Origin: SAR86 cluster bacterium
GTDB lineage: Bacteria; Pseudomonadota; Gammaproteobacteria; Pseudomonadales; Pseudohongiellaceae
Length of the DNA stretch: 52,310 bases
Direction: 5' to 3'
Assembly (NCBI GenBank): GCA_002402175.1
Contig: NVVJ01000006.1
Location: 48,885-101,194, forward strand
The position numbers were made by a program, and so were the translations under genes. Each line of letters starts with the position of its first letter. The stretch's first letter is position 1. This document shows, piece after piece, positions 15,846-24,851 of the stretch. A model generated the notes under the pieces. The model was given only the letters and a program-made list of their open reading frames with translations. It searched no databases and was not told where the DNA came from.

Positions 15846-16889
15846 CTAGTCAGCTGACACCGATGAGTTCACTACTTTTCGATTCAAAAAGCTTCGCATT
15901 AGCTCGGCTATTTCCGCGCCATGTGATTCAAGGGCAAAGTGTCCGGTGTTTATAAGATGAGTCTCAACGTCATTGAGGTCTCTCGTATAAGGCGCCGCGC
16001 CTGCTGCTGGAAATATTTCATCGTTCTCGCCCCACACAATTAGAGTTGGTGGTTGGTGATCGCGGAAATATTGCTGCCAGGCTGGGTACAGTGGCGGGTT
16101 GGAACCGTAGCTGTAGAACATTTGTAATTGAATTTCCTGATTACCAGGCCTATCTAACAAAGGTTGTACATGTGCCCAGGTATCAGGGCTAATAGTTTCT
16201 ACGTTGCTCACGCCATTTGTGTACTGCCATTTGGTAGCGCCCAGTGTTAGCAGAAATCGTAGAGCCTGATCATTAGTCATTTCTGGTTGCTGATAGGCTT
16301 CTTTCACATTTTTCCACCAGTTGTTATCCAGACCTTCGTTCACTGCATCTCTGTTTTTCCAGTAGGCGCGAATAGGCTCCCAGAAGTCGTTGTCGATTCC
16401 TTCCATGTACGCATTGCCGTTCTGTACAATAAGAGACTGAATGCGTTCTGGCTGAGCAGCGGCCAATCGGTAGCCTATAGGGGCTCCATAGTCCATGAGG
16501 TAAATGCTGTATTCATCGATACCAACCGCATCAACAAATTCACCCATTAGCCTGGCGATATTTTCGAACGAGTATTCGAATTCAGTCACGGCGGGCATGG
16601 AGCTGAAACCGTAGCCAGGATAGTCGGGCGCCACCAGATGAAAGTCGTCGGCAAGTGCTGGAATCAATTCTCTGAACATATGCGACGATGTTGGAAAACC
16701 ATGCAGTAATAGAACTGTTGGGTTTTCGGGGTTGCCTGCCTCGCGGTAAAACACTTCCAACCCTTCTATTTCAACTGTTCGGTATGAAACATCCGGCTCC
16801 GCGGCATATGAAGATGATAACCATGCTGACAAAATCATCAGTAGTAACACCGGAAAGAAAGCACTTCTTTCTACGCTATAGCTTTTCAT
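15846..16889 (-). CDS. Exported epoxide-hydrolase/dehalogenase-like alpha/beta hydrolase
   Basis: A 347-residue protein with an N-terminal signal peptide ending near SSSYAAEPD, so probably periplasmic. The alpha/beta-hydrolase core shows [20 protein letters not shown] (oxyanion HG.P), the nucleophile elbow [14 protein letters not shown] with Asp rather than Ser, [12 protein letters not shown] carrying a likely acid, and the histidine in [13 protein letters not shown]. An Asp nucleophile points to the epoxide hydrolase/haloalkane dehalogenase branch rather than esterases. Substrate is unknown. In the operon it follows the DUF1348 gene by 36 bp. Detoxification of reactive epoxides or halides is inference. 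Confidence 0.83.
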   Translation of the reverse strand: MKSYSVERSAFFPVLLLMILSAWLSSSYAAEPDVSYRTVEIEGLEVFYREAGNPENPTVLLLHGFPTSSHMFRELIPALADDFHLVAPDYPGYGFSSMPAVTEFEYSFENIARLMGEFVDAVGIDEYSIYLMDYGAPIGYRLAAAQPERIQSLIVQNGNAYMEGIDNDFWEPIRAYWKNRDAVNEGLDNNWWKNVKEAYQQPEMTNDQALRFLLTLGATKWQYTNGVSNVETISPDTWAHVQPLLDRPGNQEIQLQMFYSYGSNPPLYPAWQQYFRDHQPPTLIVWGENDEIFPAAGAAPYTRDLNDVETHLINTGHFALESHGAEIAELMRSFLNRKVVNSSVSAD

Positions 16890-16925
16890 TTCTATTCTCT
16901 TTGCTTAGTTGTTAACTTGATTTAG

Positions 16926-17345
16926 TTAGTTCTGACCAATTCGGCGTTCACCGCAACTGATTGGAATATCGTTGGCACTCATGTCACGCCGAGTCATGTG
17001 TCCGTCATCTGCGAACTCCCAATGTTCGTTGCCATGAGTGCGAAACCATTGCCCTGTTTCGGCGTGTTGCCATTCGTATTCAAAACGTACCGAAATACGA
17101 TTGCCGCTGTACGCCCATAGCTCTTTCATAAGCTTGTAATGGAGTTCTTTCTTCCACTTATCTGCCAGGAATTCTGTTATTTCCTCGCGCCCCTGTAGAA
17201 ACGAATCACGATTACGCCAAACCGAATCGACTGAGTACGCTTGCGCCACTCGCACGGGGTCGCGACTATTCCATGCATCTTCTGCCGCCTGTACTTTTGC
17301 CAGGGCTGACTCATGATTAAATGGTGGTACTGGTAACCTTTGCAT
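16926..17345 (-). CDS. DUF1348 SnoaL/NTF2-like protein
   Basis: A 139-residue protein with the DUF1348 pattern: [79 protein letters not shown] and [23 protein letters not shown]. It is a stand-alone NTF2-fold protein without signal peptide and of unsettled function, often annotated as nuclear transport factor 2 family. It is second in the operon, 11 bp after the 66-residue leader protein gene, hence likely translated together with it. Confidence 0.86.
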   Translation of the reverse strand: MQRLPVPPFNHESALAKVQAAEDAWNSRDPVRVAQAYSVDSVWRNRDSFLQGREEITEFLADKWKKELHYKLMKELWAYSGNRISVRFEYEWQHAETGQWFRTHGNEHWEFADDGHMTRRDMSANDIPISCGERRIGQN

Positions 17346-17356
17346 TGTCAGTGTCC

Positions 17357-17557
17357 TTAAAGATCAAATGACTGTTGATAAGAAACAAAAGCCGCCAGTG
17401 CATTGGGTACTTCTGCCATGGATTCAAATTCAAATGATTCATACTCATCCTGAAACCGGGCGGGCTCAAACGCTGGCGCGGAGTCATAGGCCCACGTTTG
17501 TGAATCATTCGCTTGTTCAATCTCAGTGAAATTTTCTGTTGAGTTGTAGTTGTTCAT
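17357..17557 (-). CDS. 66-residue acidic protein, first gene of the sigma54-type operon
   Basis: A small protein rich in Glu, Asp, Ser, Phe and Tyr (for example [20 protein letters not shown]), with no hydrophobic helix and no family I recognise. The AGGAG ribosome site before the ATG and the -24/-12 promoter about 90 bp upstream support that it is real. The next gene starts 11 bp after its stop. It could be a small regulator, inhibitor or chaperone-type protein; nothing in the sequence decides this. Confidence 0.6.
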   Translation of the reverse strand: MNNYNSTENFTEIEQANDSQTWAYDSAPAFEPARFQDEYESFEFESMAEVPNALAAFVSYQQSFDL

Positions 17558-17649
17558 AACGTTCTCCTGACTCGTGGATGGCTAATCATTAGCCTTTGTC
17601 TATTTTCTTCAAATTACATTTCGCGTTTACATATTTACGTGTTTACTAG

Positions 17650-17666
17650 TGCAGAGTCCGTGCCAA
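17650..17666 (-). promoter_or_regulatory. Sigma54 (-24/-12) promoter
   Basis: On the minus strand the sequence is TTGGCACGGACTCTGCA. It matches the RpoN consensus with GG and GC exactly ten bases apart and one deviation (CTGC for TTGC). It points into the minus-strand operon about 90 bp ahead of the first ATG. It is flanked by the gene of a sigma54 activator on the other side, which makes the assignment strong. Confidence 0.82.
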
Positions 17667-17730
17667 CTTTATTATTGTTATAATTCAATAAGATAGAGTA
17701 TTTTTATAAACCTCAATTATTTGTGCTTCT

Positions 17731-17762
17731 CAATATTTTGTGGTTTAATCCTCAAAATATTG
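17731..17762. promoter_or_regulatory. Candidate activator binding site (perfect 10-bp inverted repeat)
   Basis: CAATATTTTG and CAAAATATTG are perfect inverted copies separated by 12 bases. The site lies 65-112 bp upstream of the -24/-12 element, the usual enhancer distance for NtrC-type activators, and immediately before the activator's own ATG, which suggests autoregulation as well. Binding is inferred. Confidence 0.65.
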
Positions 17763-17775
17763 GGGAATAAGGCTA

Positions 17776-19677
17776 ATGAAGACTGGTTCAGGCGTGCCAA
17801 TTGAAGAACTCGAATCGCTGTATCAACTGATTCTAGACTCGGCGGGTGAAGGGGTTTATGGGCTGGGTAACGACGGCAAAATTACATTTAGCAACGCCGC
17901 TGCCACCAAAATTCTTGGATGGGAATCGGATCAAGTCCTGGGTCAGCAAGCACATGATGTACATCACCACTCCCATGCCGACGGTACTCCCTATCCAAAA
18001 GAACAATGCCCAATTTATGCAGCTTTAAAAGACGGTGAAACTCATCGCGTTAATAACGAGGTGTTCTGGCATACCAATGGCAAACCCATTCCTGTGTCCT
18101 ACGTTAGCACTCCTATTATTCGCGACGGCAAACCCGATGGCGCAGTTATTCTGTTCAAAGATGATTCCCAACGCAGAGAATTGGAACAGCAACGTCAATG
18201 CGCTTTCGAGGAACTGGAAAAACTACGAACTGACTATCAATTAATACTCGATGCCGCAGGCGAAGGTATTTACGGTCTCGACAGTGACGGTCTTATAACA
18301 TTCAGTAATGCAGCATCGACAGCCATTCTTGGCTGGAAAGGCGAAGATGTACTCGGCCGATCTTCCCATGAAATTCATCACCACACTCATGCCGACGGCA
18401 GCAACTACCCCCGAGAGCAATGTCCTATTTATGCCGCCATCACCGATGGCGAAGTGCATCATGTTGAGAACGAAGTGTTCTGGCATACAGATGGCTCTCC
18501 CGTACCAGTTGAATACACCAGCACACCAATTTTACGAGACGGAAAACCCGTTGGCGCTGTTGTGGTTTTCAGAAATGTTTCAGACAGAAAAGCACTTGAA
18601 AAACAAAGAGAGAATGCCTACGAAGAAATAAAACAGCTTAAGGAAAAGTTAGAACTTGAGCGCGATTACCTACGTGACGAAGTAAACACCGCTGGAAAAT
18701 TTGGAGAAATTATTGGCGAAAGCGAAGCAATAAAACGCACACTGGCACAAGTGGAAGCCGTTGCACAAACACCCGCCAGCGTTCTAATACTAGGAGAGTC
18801 CGGCGTGGGCAAGGAAATGATTGCGCGGGCAATCCATACCCAAAGTGACCGCGCTGATAAGCCCATGGTAAAAGTCAATTGTGCATCAATTCCTAATGAG
18901 CTTTTTGAAAGTGAGTTTTTTGGCCATGTAAAAGGCGCATTCACAGGAGCACATCAGGACCGAGTTGGTCGCTTGCAGCTTGCAGACGGTGGTACGTTGT
19001 TTCTAGATGAAGTTGGCGAAATTCCTATAGCACAGCAGGGAAAACTTTTACGCGCATTACAAGAAGGCGAGTTTGAAAGAGTGGGCGACCATAAAACCAT
19101 ACATGTGAATGTACGAGTTGTTGCAGCTACTAATAGAAAACTCGAAGAGGAAATTAAAGCCGGACATTTCAGAGAAGACCTGTTCTATCGTTTGAGTGTG
19201 TTTCCGATTGAAGTGCCCCCTCTTAGAGACCGAGTATCCGACATCGTACCGTTAGCAACAGCATTCCTTAAAAATGCCTGCGAGGAGCTTGGTCGCAAAC
19301 CTCTGAAATTGACACAGAGCCACGCCACATTGCTTGAGAAACACAATTGGCCAGGGAATATTCGCGAACTTAAAAACACCATCGACCGCGCGGTCATCTC
19401 ATCTACAGACAAAAAACTACGACTGGATCTTGCGCTGACCAGCGTCCCCAGCGAAAAACAGCAAGCTGTGAACTCACCCGTAGCAGTGGCTTCCAGCTAT
19501 TTGACCAATGACGAGTTCAAAGAATTGGAGAAGGCGAATATAATAGCTGCCCTGCAACATTCAAACTGGAAAACCTGGGGAGACAACGGTGCCGCTGTGC
19601 TTTTAGGTATAAAGGCATCGACTCTTGCATACCAGATGAAAATGTTTGGCATTAAGAAACCAGTTAACGATGAATAG
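17776..19677 (+). CDS. Sigma54-dependent activator, PAS-PAS-AAA-Fis
   Basis: A 633-residue bacterial enhancer-binding protein. Two very similar PAS domains (about residues 12-130 and 152-270) are joined by a short coiled coil; a second coiled coil covers 270-305. The AAA+ domain follows with Walker A GESGVGKE (340-347), the sigma54-contact loop GAFTGA (387-392) and Walker [10 protein letters not shown] near 407. A Fis-type helix-turn-helix lies around [20 protein letters not shown] at the C terminus. Each PAS carries HHHxHADGxxYPxEQCPI, a His/Cys-rich segment. There is no receiver domain, so it senses a ligand or redox state directly. It faces the RpoN promoter of the divergent operon. Confidence 0.92.
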   Translation: MKTGSGVPIEELESLYQLILDSAGEGVYGLGNDGKITFSNAAATKILGWESDQVLGQQAHDVHHHSHADGTPYPKEQCPIYAALKDGETHRVNNEVFWHTNGKPIPVSYVSTPIIRDGKPDGAVILFKDDSQRRELEQQRQCAFEELEKLRTDYQLILDAAGEGIYGLDSDGLITFSNAASTAILGWKGEDVLGRSSHEIHHHTHADGSNYPREQCPIYAAITDGEVHHVENEVFWHTDGSPVPVEYTSTPILRDGKPVGAVVVFRNVSDRKALEKQRENAYEEIKQLKEKLELERDYLRDEVNTAGKFGEIIGESEAIKRTLAQVEAVAQTPASVLILGESGVGKEMIARAIHTQSDRADKPMVKVNCASIPNELFESEFFGHVKGAFTGAHQDRVGRLQLADGGTLFLDEVGEIPIAQQGKLLRALQEGEFERVGDHKTIHVNVRVVAATNRKLEEEIKAGHFREDLFYRLSVFPIEVPPLRDRVSDIVPLATAFLKNACEELGRKPLKLTQSHATLLEKHNWPGNIRELKNTIDRAVISSTDKKLRLDLALTSVPSEKQQAVNSPVAVASSYLTNDEFKELEKANIIAALQHSNWKTWGDNGAAVLLGIKASTLAYQMKMFGIKKPVNDE

Positions 19678-19705
19678 TTTCATCCTATACAACACGCGGT
19701 AAATT

Positions 19706-21013
19706 ATGTCTTCAACCAAATTTCGATATATGACTGTCACTGCCGTGGTTATTGCAAACATGGTTGGCACTGGCGTATTTACCAGCCTGGGTTTTCAGCT
19801 GTTAGATATACGATCAGGGTTTGTGCTGCTGGCACTGTGGGCAGTGGGCGGACTGGCGGCAGTATGCGGCGCCATGACCTATGCTGAACTTGGTGCGGCT
19901 ATGCCCCGCTCTGGCGGTGAGTATAATTTTCTAACGCGCATCTATCATCCAGCAGCTGGGTTTGTGTCAGGCTGGGTTTCATCTACTGTTGGCTTTGCAG
20001 GTCCTACTGCATTGGCAGCAATGACCTTTGCTGCTTACGCGACATCTGCACTAAGCGAAGATGCAAACCCGTGGCTTGAAAAAGCGTTAGCCGCTGGATT
20101 GGTGATATTGCTAACAATAGTTCACGCCACAAGCCGGCGAGGCAGTGGCGGTCTTCAGCTTATTTTTACGATTTTAAAAATTACTGTAATCGTTCTGTTT
20201 TGTATTGCTGTAGTAGTGATAACTGACTCTCCACAACCTGTTAGCTTTTTTCCCGTTGCCGGAGATGGCGCGCTATTAACAAGCAGTGAATTTGCGGTAG
20301 CACTTATTTATGTCAGCTTTGCCTATACCGGCTGGAATGCAGCCACCTATTTGAGCAGCGAGCTGGAACAACCGCAGCGCACATTGCCATGGATTCTTAT
20401 GGGCGGCACGCTGGTTGTAACGGTCTTGTATGTAAGCCTGAATTTTGTGTTTCTTTATGCAGCACCTATGGATGCAATGGTAGGCCAGGTTGAAGTAGGA
20501 TACATCGCCGCCGAAACTGCATTCGGCGAAATCGGCGGGCGCTTTACTGGCCTGATATTTGCAATGTTACTCGTGTCCACAGTCAGCGCAATGACCATTG
20601 CAGGGCCGCGCGTAATACAGGTAATGGGCGAAGATTTTCCTGCTTTGAAAGCCTTGGGGCGAACCAACAAGGATGGCATTCCCTCCACTGCAATATTCAT
20701 TCAATCAGCAATTGTGTTGCTATTCATCATGTCGTCAACTTTTGAATCCGTTCTGGTATTTTCCGGATTCACCCTGGCACTTAATAGTTTCGCTACAGTG
20801 CTCGGCATTTTTATCATGCGTTGGCGACAACCTGAATTGCCACGCCCTTATCGAACATTTCTGTATCCGCTTCCGCCGCTGATTTATCTTGCACTAACCG
20901 GATGGACATTGTGGTTCGTTCTGATCAGCCGCCCAGTTGAGGGTTTATTCGGTTTTGGCATTATAAGCACCGGCTTGATCTTCTACTTATTGTCCGCAAA
21001 AAAGAGCCAGTAA
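19706..21013 (+). CDS. APC-superfamily amino-acid permease
   Basis: A 435-residue inner-membrane protein with twelve predicted helices and the APC hallmarks. These are TAVVIANMVGTGVFTSLGFQ in the first helix (GTGVF substrate loop), ELGAAMPRSGGEYNFLTRIY after the second, AFAYTGWN-type residues FAYTGWNAATYLSSEL in the sixth, and RPYRTFLYPLPP before the last helices. It probably takes up an amino acid or related compound. It starts 28 bp after the sigma54 activator gene on the same strand and may be cotranscribed with it, the only plus-strand partner of that regulator. Confidence 0.88.
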   Translation: MSSTKFRYMTVTAVVIANMVGTGVFTSLGFQLLDIRSGFVLLALWAVGGLAAVCGAMTYAELGAAMPRSGGEYNFLTRIYHPAAGFVSGWVSSTVGFAGPTALAAMTFAAYATSALSEDANPWLEKALAAGLVILLTIVHATSRRGSGGLQLIFTILKITVIVLFCIAVVVITDSPQPVSFFPVAGDGALLTSSEFAVALIYVSFAYTGWNAATYLSSELEQPQRTLPWILMGGTLVVTVLYVSLNFVFLYAAPMDAMVGQVEVGYIAAETAFGEIGGRFTGLIFAMLLVSTVSAMTIAGPRVIQVMGEDFPALKALGRTNKDGIPSTAIFIQSAIVLLFIMSSTFESVLVFSGFTLALNSFATVLGIFIMRWRQPELPRPYRTFLYPLPPLIYLALTGWTLWFVLISRPVEGLFGFGIISTGLIFYLLSAKKSQ

Positions 21014-21108
21014 ATGCGACATATACAGCAATTCTAGTTCTTGCCAATTTGTAACAGAAACATGATTTTCGAGTATTTCCCAGTACAATTCACCCCCTGT
21101 TATTCAAG

Positions 21109-21125
21109 CTGAGGCTAAGCCTCAG
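21109..21125 (+). other. Hairpin in the leader of the TonB-receptor gene
   Basis: CTGAGGC and GCCTCAG form a perfect 7-bp stem around a TAA loop, ending 18 bases before the receptor ATG. It lies in the 5' leader close to the ribosome-binding region, so it could influence translation. It could also simply terminate the upstream permease transcript. Confidence 0.4.
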
Positions 21126-21143
21126 TAAATTATCAAAAGGCTT

Positions 21144-23321
21144 TTGTTTATGTTTTCTTCTGCCCGTTCATTGTCTGCACTTGTCATTCTATGCCTAGGT
21201 TTGCTTCCTGCGTCTTTGCTGGCTCAGAACACTGATGGAACTAACTCTACGATTATCTATGCAGCAGACTATTTCACTGAATACACGCCAATAACTGCGC
21301 AGGACATGCTGAGTCGTATTCCCGGACAGTCGACTAATGAGCCTCGTGGCGGCGGCGGTGGTATTCCTGGCGGCGGCAACCCTTCTTCTGGAGGCCGAGG
21401 ACTGGGAGGCGGTAATAGCGGCGGCAGCGAAATTCTAATTAATGGCAAGCGTACTGCGGGTAAAAACAATCAAACCAGTGGACTGCTAGATCGCATTCCT
21501 GCTGCTCAGGTAAAAGAGATTCAAATAATACGCGGCACGTCTGGTGATCTTGATGTGCGTGGCAGCGGACAGGTGGTCAATATCATTCTGTTTGAAGAAC
21601 TGTCATCCAGCAGCATCTCCTATGAACTTAATGTCAGGCACTCTCAAGACGGTGAAATTAACCCCGGAGGATCAGTTTCTCTAAGCGGACAGAGTGGAAA
21701 CCTAAACTATCTTTTCAATGCCAGCAGCACCCCTCGCTACAATAATTCCATAAGTCGCGAGAACAGCATACTGGGTGATTTTTCGATTAATGACAGAGTA
21801 ATAGAAGAACGAACGCGCGATCAAACCAACAACGAACTAAGCATGAACCTCGGCTATGACATTTCCAGCAACTCCAGCATAAGATTTAATGCGCTGTATG
21901 CTCAGAATGACAGCCCAACCGATGTTGATCGTTACACTACTGATTTACGCGTACAAGCAAACGTTTTGAATATTGAAAGAGAGGACATTCCAAGCGACAG
22001 AGATAACTGGGAAATTGGTGGCGACTATGAATTTACTCGTACCAATGGAAATCGCTTTAAACTATTAGCCATCGCAAATCAGAATAACCGAGCCGCTATT
22101 CGTGAACGATTCACTCTACTGAGTAATGGCACTGAAGAAAAAAACTTATTCCTAGACACAGACAGCGTAACCGAAGAAAGGATTGTGCGCGGCTCCTACA
22201 CCATGGATATATTTGAAGGTCAGGATATTGAATTTGGCATGGAGCGCGCACAGACCACCCTCGACTCTTCCCTGGCTTTGGGATTATTGGTAGATGGAGG
22301 CATCACTTCTGCCGTTGTAGGCGGCCTCACACCCCAAAGCGTTTCCAACGCCAATTCAAAGGTAGAGGAAATACGCTACGAGCCTTTCATTATTCACAAC
22401 TGGATTATAAATCCCAAGATGTCTCTGGAATCAACACTGCTATATGAAACATCGGAAATTACACAGTCTGGTGATGTATCCAACAAAAGAGATTTTGATT
22501 TCGTAAAGCCAAAAATCGATTTCCGCTATGACCTAACACCGACTCTGCAAATTCGAGGTGGTATTGAGAAGATAGTGAATCAGCTAAGCTTTTCCGATTT
22601 TGTTGCGGCCAATGATGAAGAAGACAACGATGCATCTACTCAGGCTGGCAATGCGCAGCTTAGACAACAGTGGCAATGGCGTTATACGTTCAACACGGAA
22701 TATCGCCTGCCTAACGATGTTGGTGTTCTAAGCGCGGAACTTTACTACGCTCAGCACGAAGACGTAATTGATCGTCTGGATGTTTCTACTTCTGAAGATA
22801 GCTTGCAGTCAGCAAACGGCAACATTGGTGATGGCACCGAACTAGGCATGAACTTAAGTGCCAGCATACGCATGGGCATGATTAATCTGCCCAACCTGCT
22901 GGTTACCACCTCATTGAACTTACAGGACTCAGAAGTTACTGACCCATTCCTGGGCATAGAAAGACGCTTCCAGCTTTTTCAAAGAGGCCGATTCACTTTG
23001 ACCTTCCGTCACGATATCCCCAAATGGAGATCAAACTGGGGCATGCAGTATTTTGATCGAGTTGACGGCGGCATGTTCCGTTACGATATCGACGATATTG
23101 AATTTGCGGTTGGCGAACCTCGAGTCAATTTGTTCGTTGAACATGTTGATAGCCGAGGGCTTACTTATCGCTTTGATATAGGCGCACTTACTGATGGATC
23201 ACAGTGCCGACGACGCTCACGATTTGTAGGCAGAATCTCGGCGAATATTCTGGAAGAGATTGAATCTCGATGTACTACCAGTGGAAGAGAATTTAGTTTT
23301 AAGGTTAATGGAACATTTTGA
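21144..23321 (+). CDS. TonB-dependent outer-membrane receptor
   Basis: A 725-residue protein with a signal peptide ending LPASLLAQ. A plug domain is visible as DYFTEYTPITAQDMLSRIPG, ILINGKRTAGKNN and RIPAAQVKEIQIIRGTSGDL. The plug is interrupted near residues 68-95 by a glycine-rich loop (RGGGGGIPGGGNPSSGG). The rest is a long beta-rich barrel with alternating aromatic strands ending in a C-terminal phenylalanine. No N-terminal signalling domain or clear TonB box was found. Such receptors import siderophores, vitamins or glycans; the ligand is not evident. Confidence 0.85.
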   Translation: MFMFSSARSLSALVILCLGLLPASLLAQNTDGTNSTIIYAADYFTEYTPITAQDMLSRIPGQSTNEPRGGGGGIPGGGNPSSGGRGLGGGNSGGSEILINGKRTAGKNNQTSGLLDRIPAAQVKEIQIIRGTSGDLDVRGSGQVVNIILFEELSSSSISYELNVRHSQDGEINPGGSVSLSGQSGNLNYLFNASSTPRYNNSISRENSILGDFSINDRVIEERTRDQTNNELSMNLGYDISSNSSIRFNALYAQNDSPTDVDRYTTDLRVQANVLNIEREDIPSDRDNWEIGGDYEFTRTNGNRFKLLAIANQNNRAAIRERFTLLSNGTEEKNLFLDTDSVTEERIVRGSYTMDIFEGQDIEFGMERAQTTLDSSLALGLLVDGGITSAVVGGLTPQSVSNANSKVEEIRYEPFIIHNWIINPKMSLESTLLYETSEITQSGDVSNKRDFDFVKPKIDFRYDLTPTLQIRGGIEKIVNQLSFSDFVAANDEEDNDASTQAGNAQLRQQWQWRYTFNTEYRLPNDVGVLSAELYYAQHEDVIDRLDVSTSEDSLQSANGNIGDGTELGMNLSASIRMGMINLPNLLVTTSLNLQDSEVTDPFLGIERRFQLFQRGRFTLTFRHDIPKWRSNWGMQYFDRVDGGMFRYDIDDIEFAVGEPRVNLFVEHVDSRGLTYRFDIGALTDGSQCRRRSRFVGRISANILEEIESRCTTSGREFSFKVNGTF

Positions 23322-23398
23322 ACTACCAAGAATAAGTTCTTAGCCGTTTCGCAAAATGTTAGCTGCCACAGAGGTGAGAACCGATCTAGCGAGATAAT

Positions 23399-23473
23399 GG
23401 GGTCGTAACGAATATTTTTTGATCAGCTTGTCGCTCTAACGGTAACTGGTTAAAATTTATTCGTTACGACCCC
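23399..23473 (-). repeat. 75-bp palindromic repeat element with perfect 16-bp inverted ends
   Basis: GGGGTCGTAACGAATA and TATTCGTTACGACCCC are exact inverted copies at the two ends. The 43-bp interior contains GGTAACTGGTTAAAATT. A homologous copy lies inverted at 8360-8433. It lies between the converging TonB-receptor and lipoprotein genes, where a hairpin could terminate both transcripts. Size and ends resemble REP/MITE-like elements; no transposase is present in the window. Confidence 0.78.
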
Positions 23474-23480
23474 TTTCAAT

Positions 23481-24752
23481 TTAACCAGTAGATGCCTCGA
23501 TGCGAACGATGAGATCGTTGATACTGCGGATCAGAGAACGCATTCGCGAAACCTGAAGGATGTAGTCAGCCTGAAGTGCTTCAGCGGCAGTGATTTCACT
23601 ATTCAACTGCTCGATCATCAGTCGTTTGCCATTTGAATCTTCGTCATCAAAAAGCGAAAGCTGAGCGAACTGCATGGGCCAACCACTTTTCAGACTGGAA
23701 ATTCTGGCTTGCTCTTCTGCCGATAGCTTTTGGCGAATTTCTAGTTGCAAAACTTCTATCTTTTGAACTAAGGAATTACTTTGAGTTTTTAATTCAGACC
23801 GAGCTACTGCAAGCTCCTCATCATCTTCAGGAACCTCTATCGCAATATCTACTAGTGCTTGACCATGTTGATTTATTTCCTCGAATATTTGCTGCGCCCT
23901 CAGGAAGGAAAAAATAGGATCGGTTTCTTGCGATCTCGCCGTGAGTAATTCAAGATCACTTTGTGTGCTTGTGTTGGCCGAGCTACGAATTACATTGTAG
24001 TTTGCAATAACCGCTTGTAATCCTGGATCTGCGCTTTGCTTAGCAATGGCGTCTCCAGCCTCTTGCAAGCCAGAAATAGCCGTACACGCACCGTGATAAT
24101 TTACAGCGTCCGCTATCGCCGCTTCAACAGTGTAATCAATAAAGGGTTGGCGCTTTTTTGCACCCATTGCTTGTTTCTCTCGTGCTCTGCGCGCATCTAT
24201 TCCCTTTGAAATCACTTCAATAGTGATATTCCGAAAATAGTCAGCATTGAATTCCGCGCGAACCCCACTGCTAATCCCTGCAAGCGCCGCAAGCTCTTTG
24301 GCCGTTTGTTCGTGAGCAATAATCGCACCAGCGCCGGCGAGAGCTGTAGTTATTGAACCTGTAATAAAGTTGAAATTCCTGTCCAATTCGTAAAGCGATT
24401 GCTTATAGGTTTCACACCTTTGGTTTGAAGCAGCGATGATTCGGTCTTGTACACGGTTTCGCGCGATACTCTTGTTTGTGGGAGTCGCATCGGCGACTCT
24501 TTTGTAGAATTCGTCTAATGCATACTCAATGTAGTATTCGTCATCAGTCGCATTGTTGACACCATTCAAATTGACCAAATTATCATGAGGATTAAGTAGC
24601 TGGAACAGGTTTACGCGCTCGAAGTAAGTTTCTTCAGGAAAGATCGGAGATGCTCCACCAGGTGTAGTATTCCCACTGTCGCTGTAGTTAGTTACGCAGC
24701 CTGTTAGAAGCATTACTGATAGTGAAGCTGTGAGTGAAAATTTACAATTCAT
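23481..24752 (-). CDS. Lipoprotein of unknown function
   Basis: A 423-residue protein with a lipoprotein signal (basic start, hydrophobic core, lipobox LLTGC at residue 19). The mature part is soluble and largely helical. One hydrophobic stretch lies around FITGSITTALAGAGAIIAHE, and long charged helices at residues 280-420 have coiled-coil character (for example SNSLVQKIEVLQLEIRQKLS). No named family is recognised. Cysteines in NQRCETYKQS and NYHGACTAIS could form a disulfide in the periplasm. It is probably an envelope lipoprotein transcribed alone. Confidence 0.7.
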   Translation of the reverse strand: MNCKFSLTASLSVMLLTGCVTNYSDSGNTTPGGASPIFPEETYFERVNLFQLLNPHDNLVNLNGVNNATDDEYYIEYALDEFYKRVADATPTNKSIARNRVQDRIIAASNQRCETYKQSLYELDRNFNFITGSITTALAGAGAIIAHEQTAKELAALAGISSGVRAEFNADYFRNITIEVISKGIDARRAREKQAMGAKKRQPFIDYTVEAAIADAVNYHGACTAISGLQEAGDAIAKQSADPGLQAVIANYNVIRSSANTSTQSDLELLTARSQETDPIFSFLRAQQIFEEINQHGQALVDIAIEVPEDDEELAVARSELKTQSNSLVQKIEVLQLEIRQKLSAEEQARISSLKSGWPMQFAQLSLFDDEDSNGKRLMIEQLNSEITAAEALQADYILQVSRMRSLIRSINDLIVRIEASTG

Positions 24753-24851
24753 GATAGCGAGCCTCCGGTTTTCTATTTACGTTGGTGTTTTTCTGAAGGA
24801 TTAACTATATATGAATATACCACGAACTTTAAGGGAATCTCCTCATTTTTA

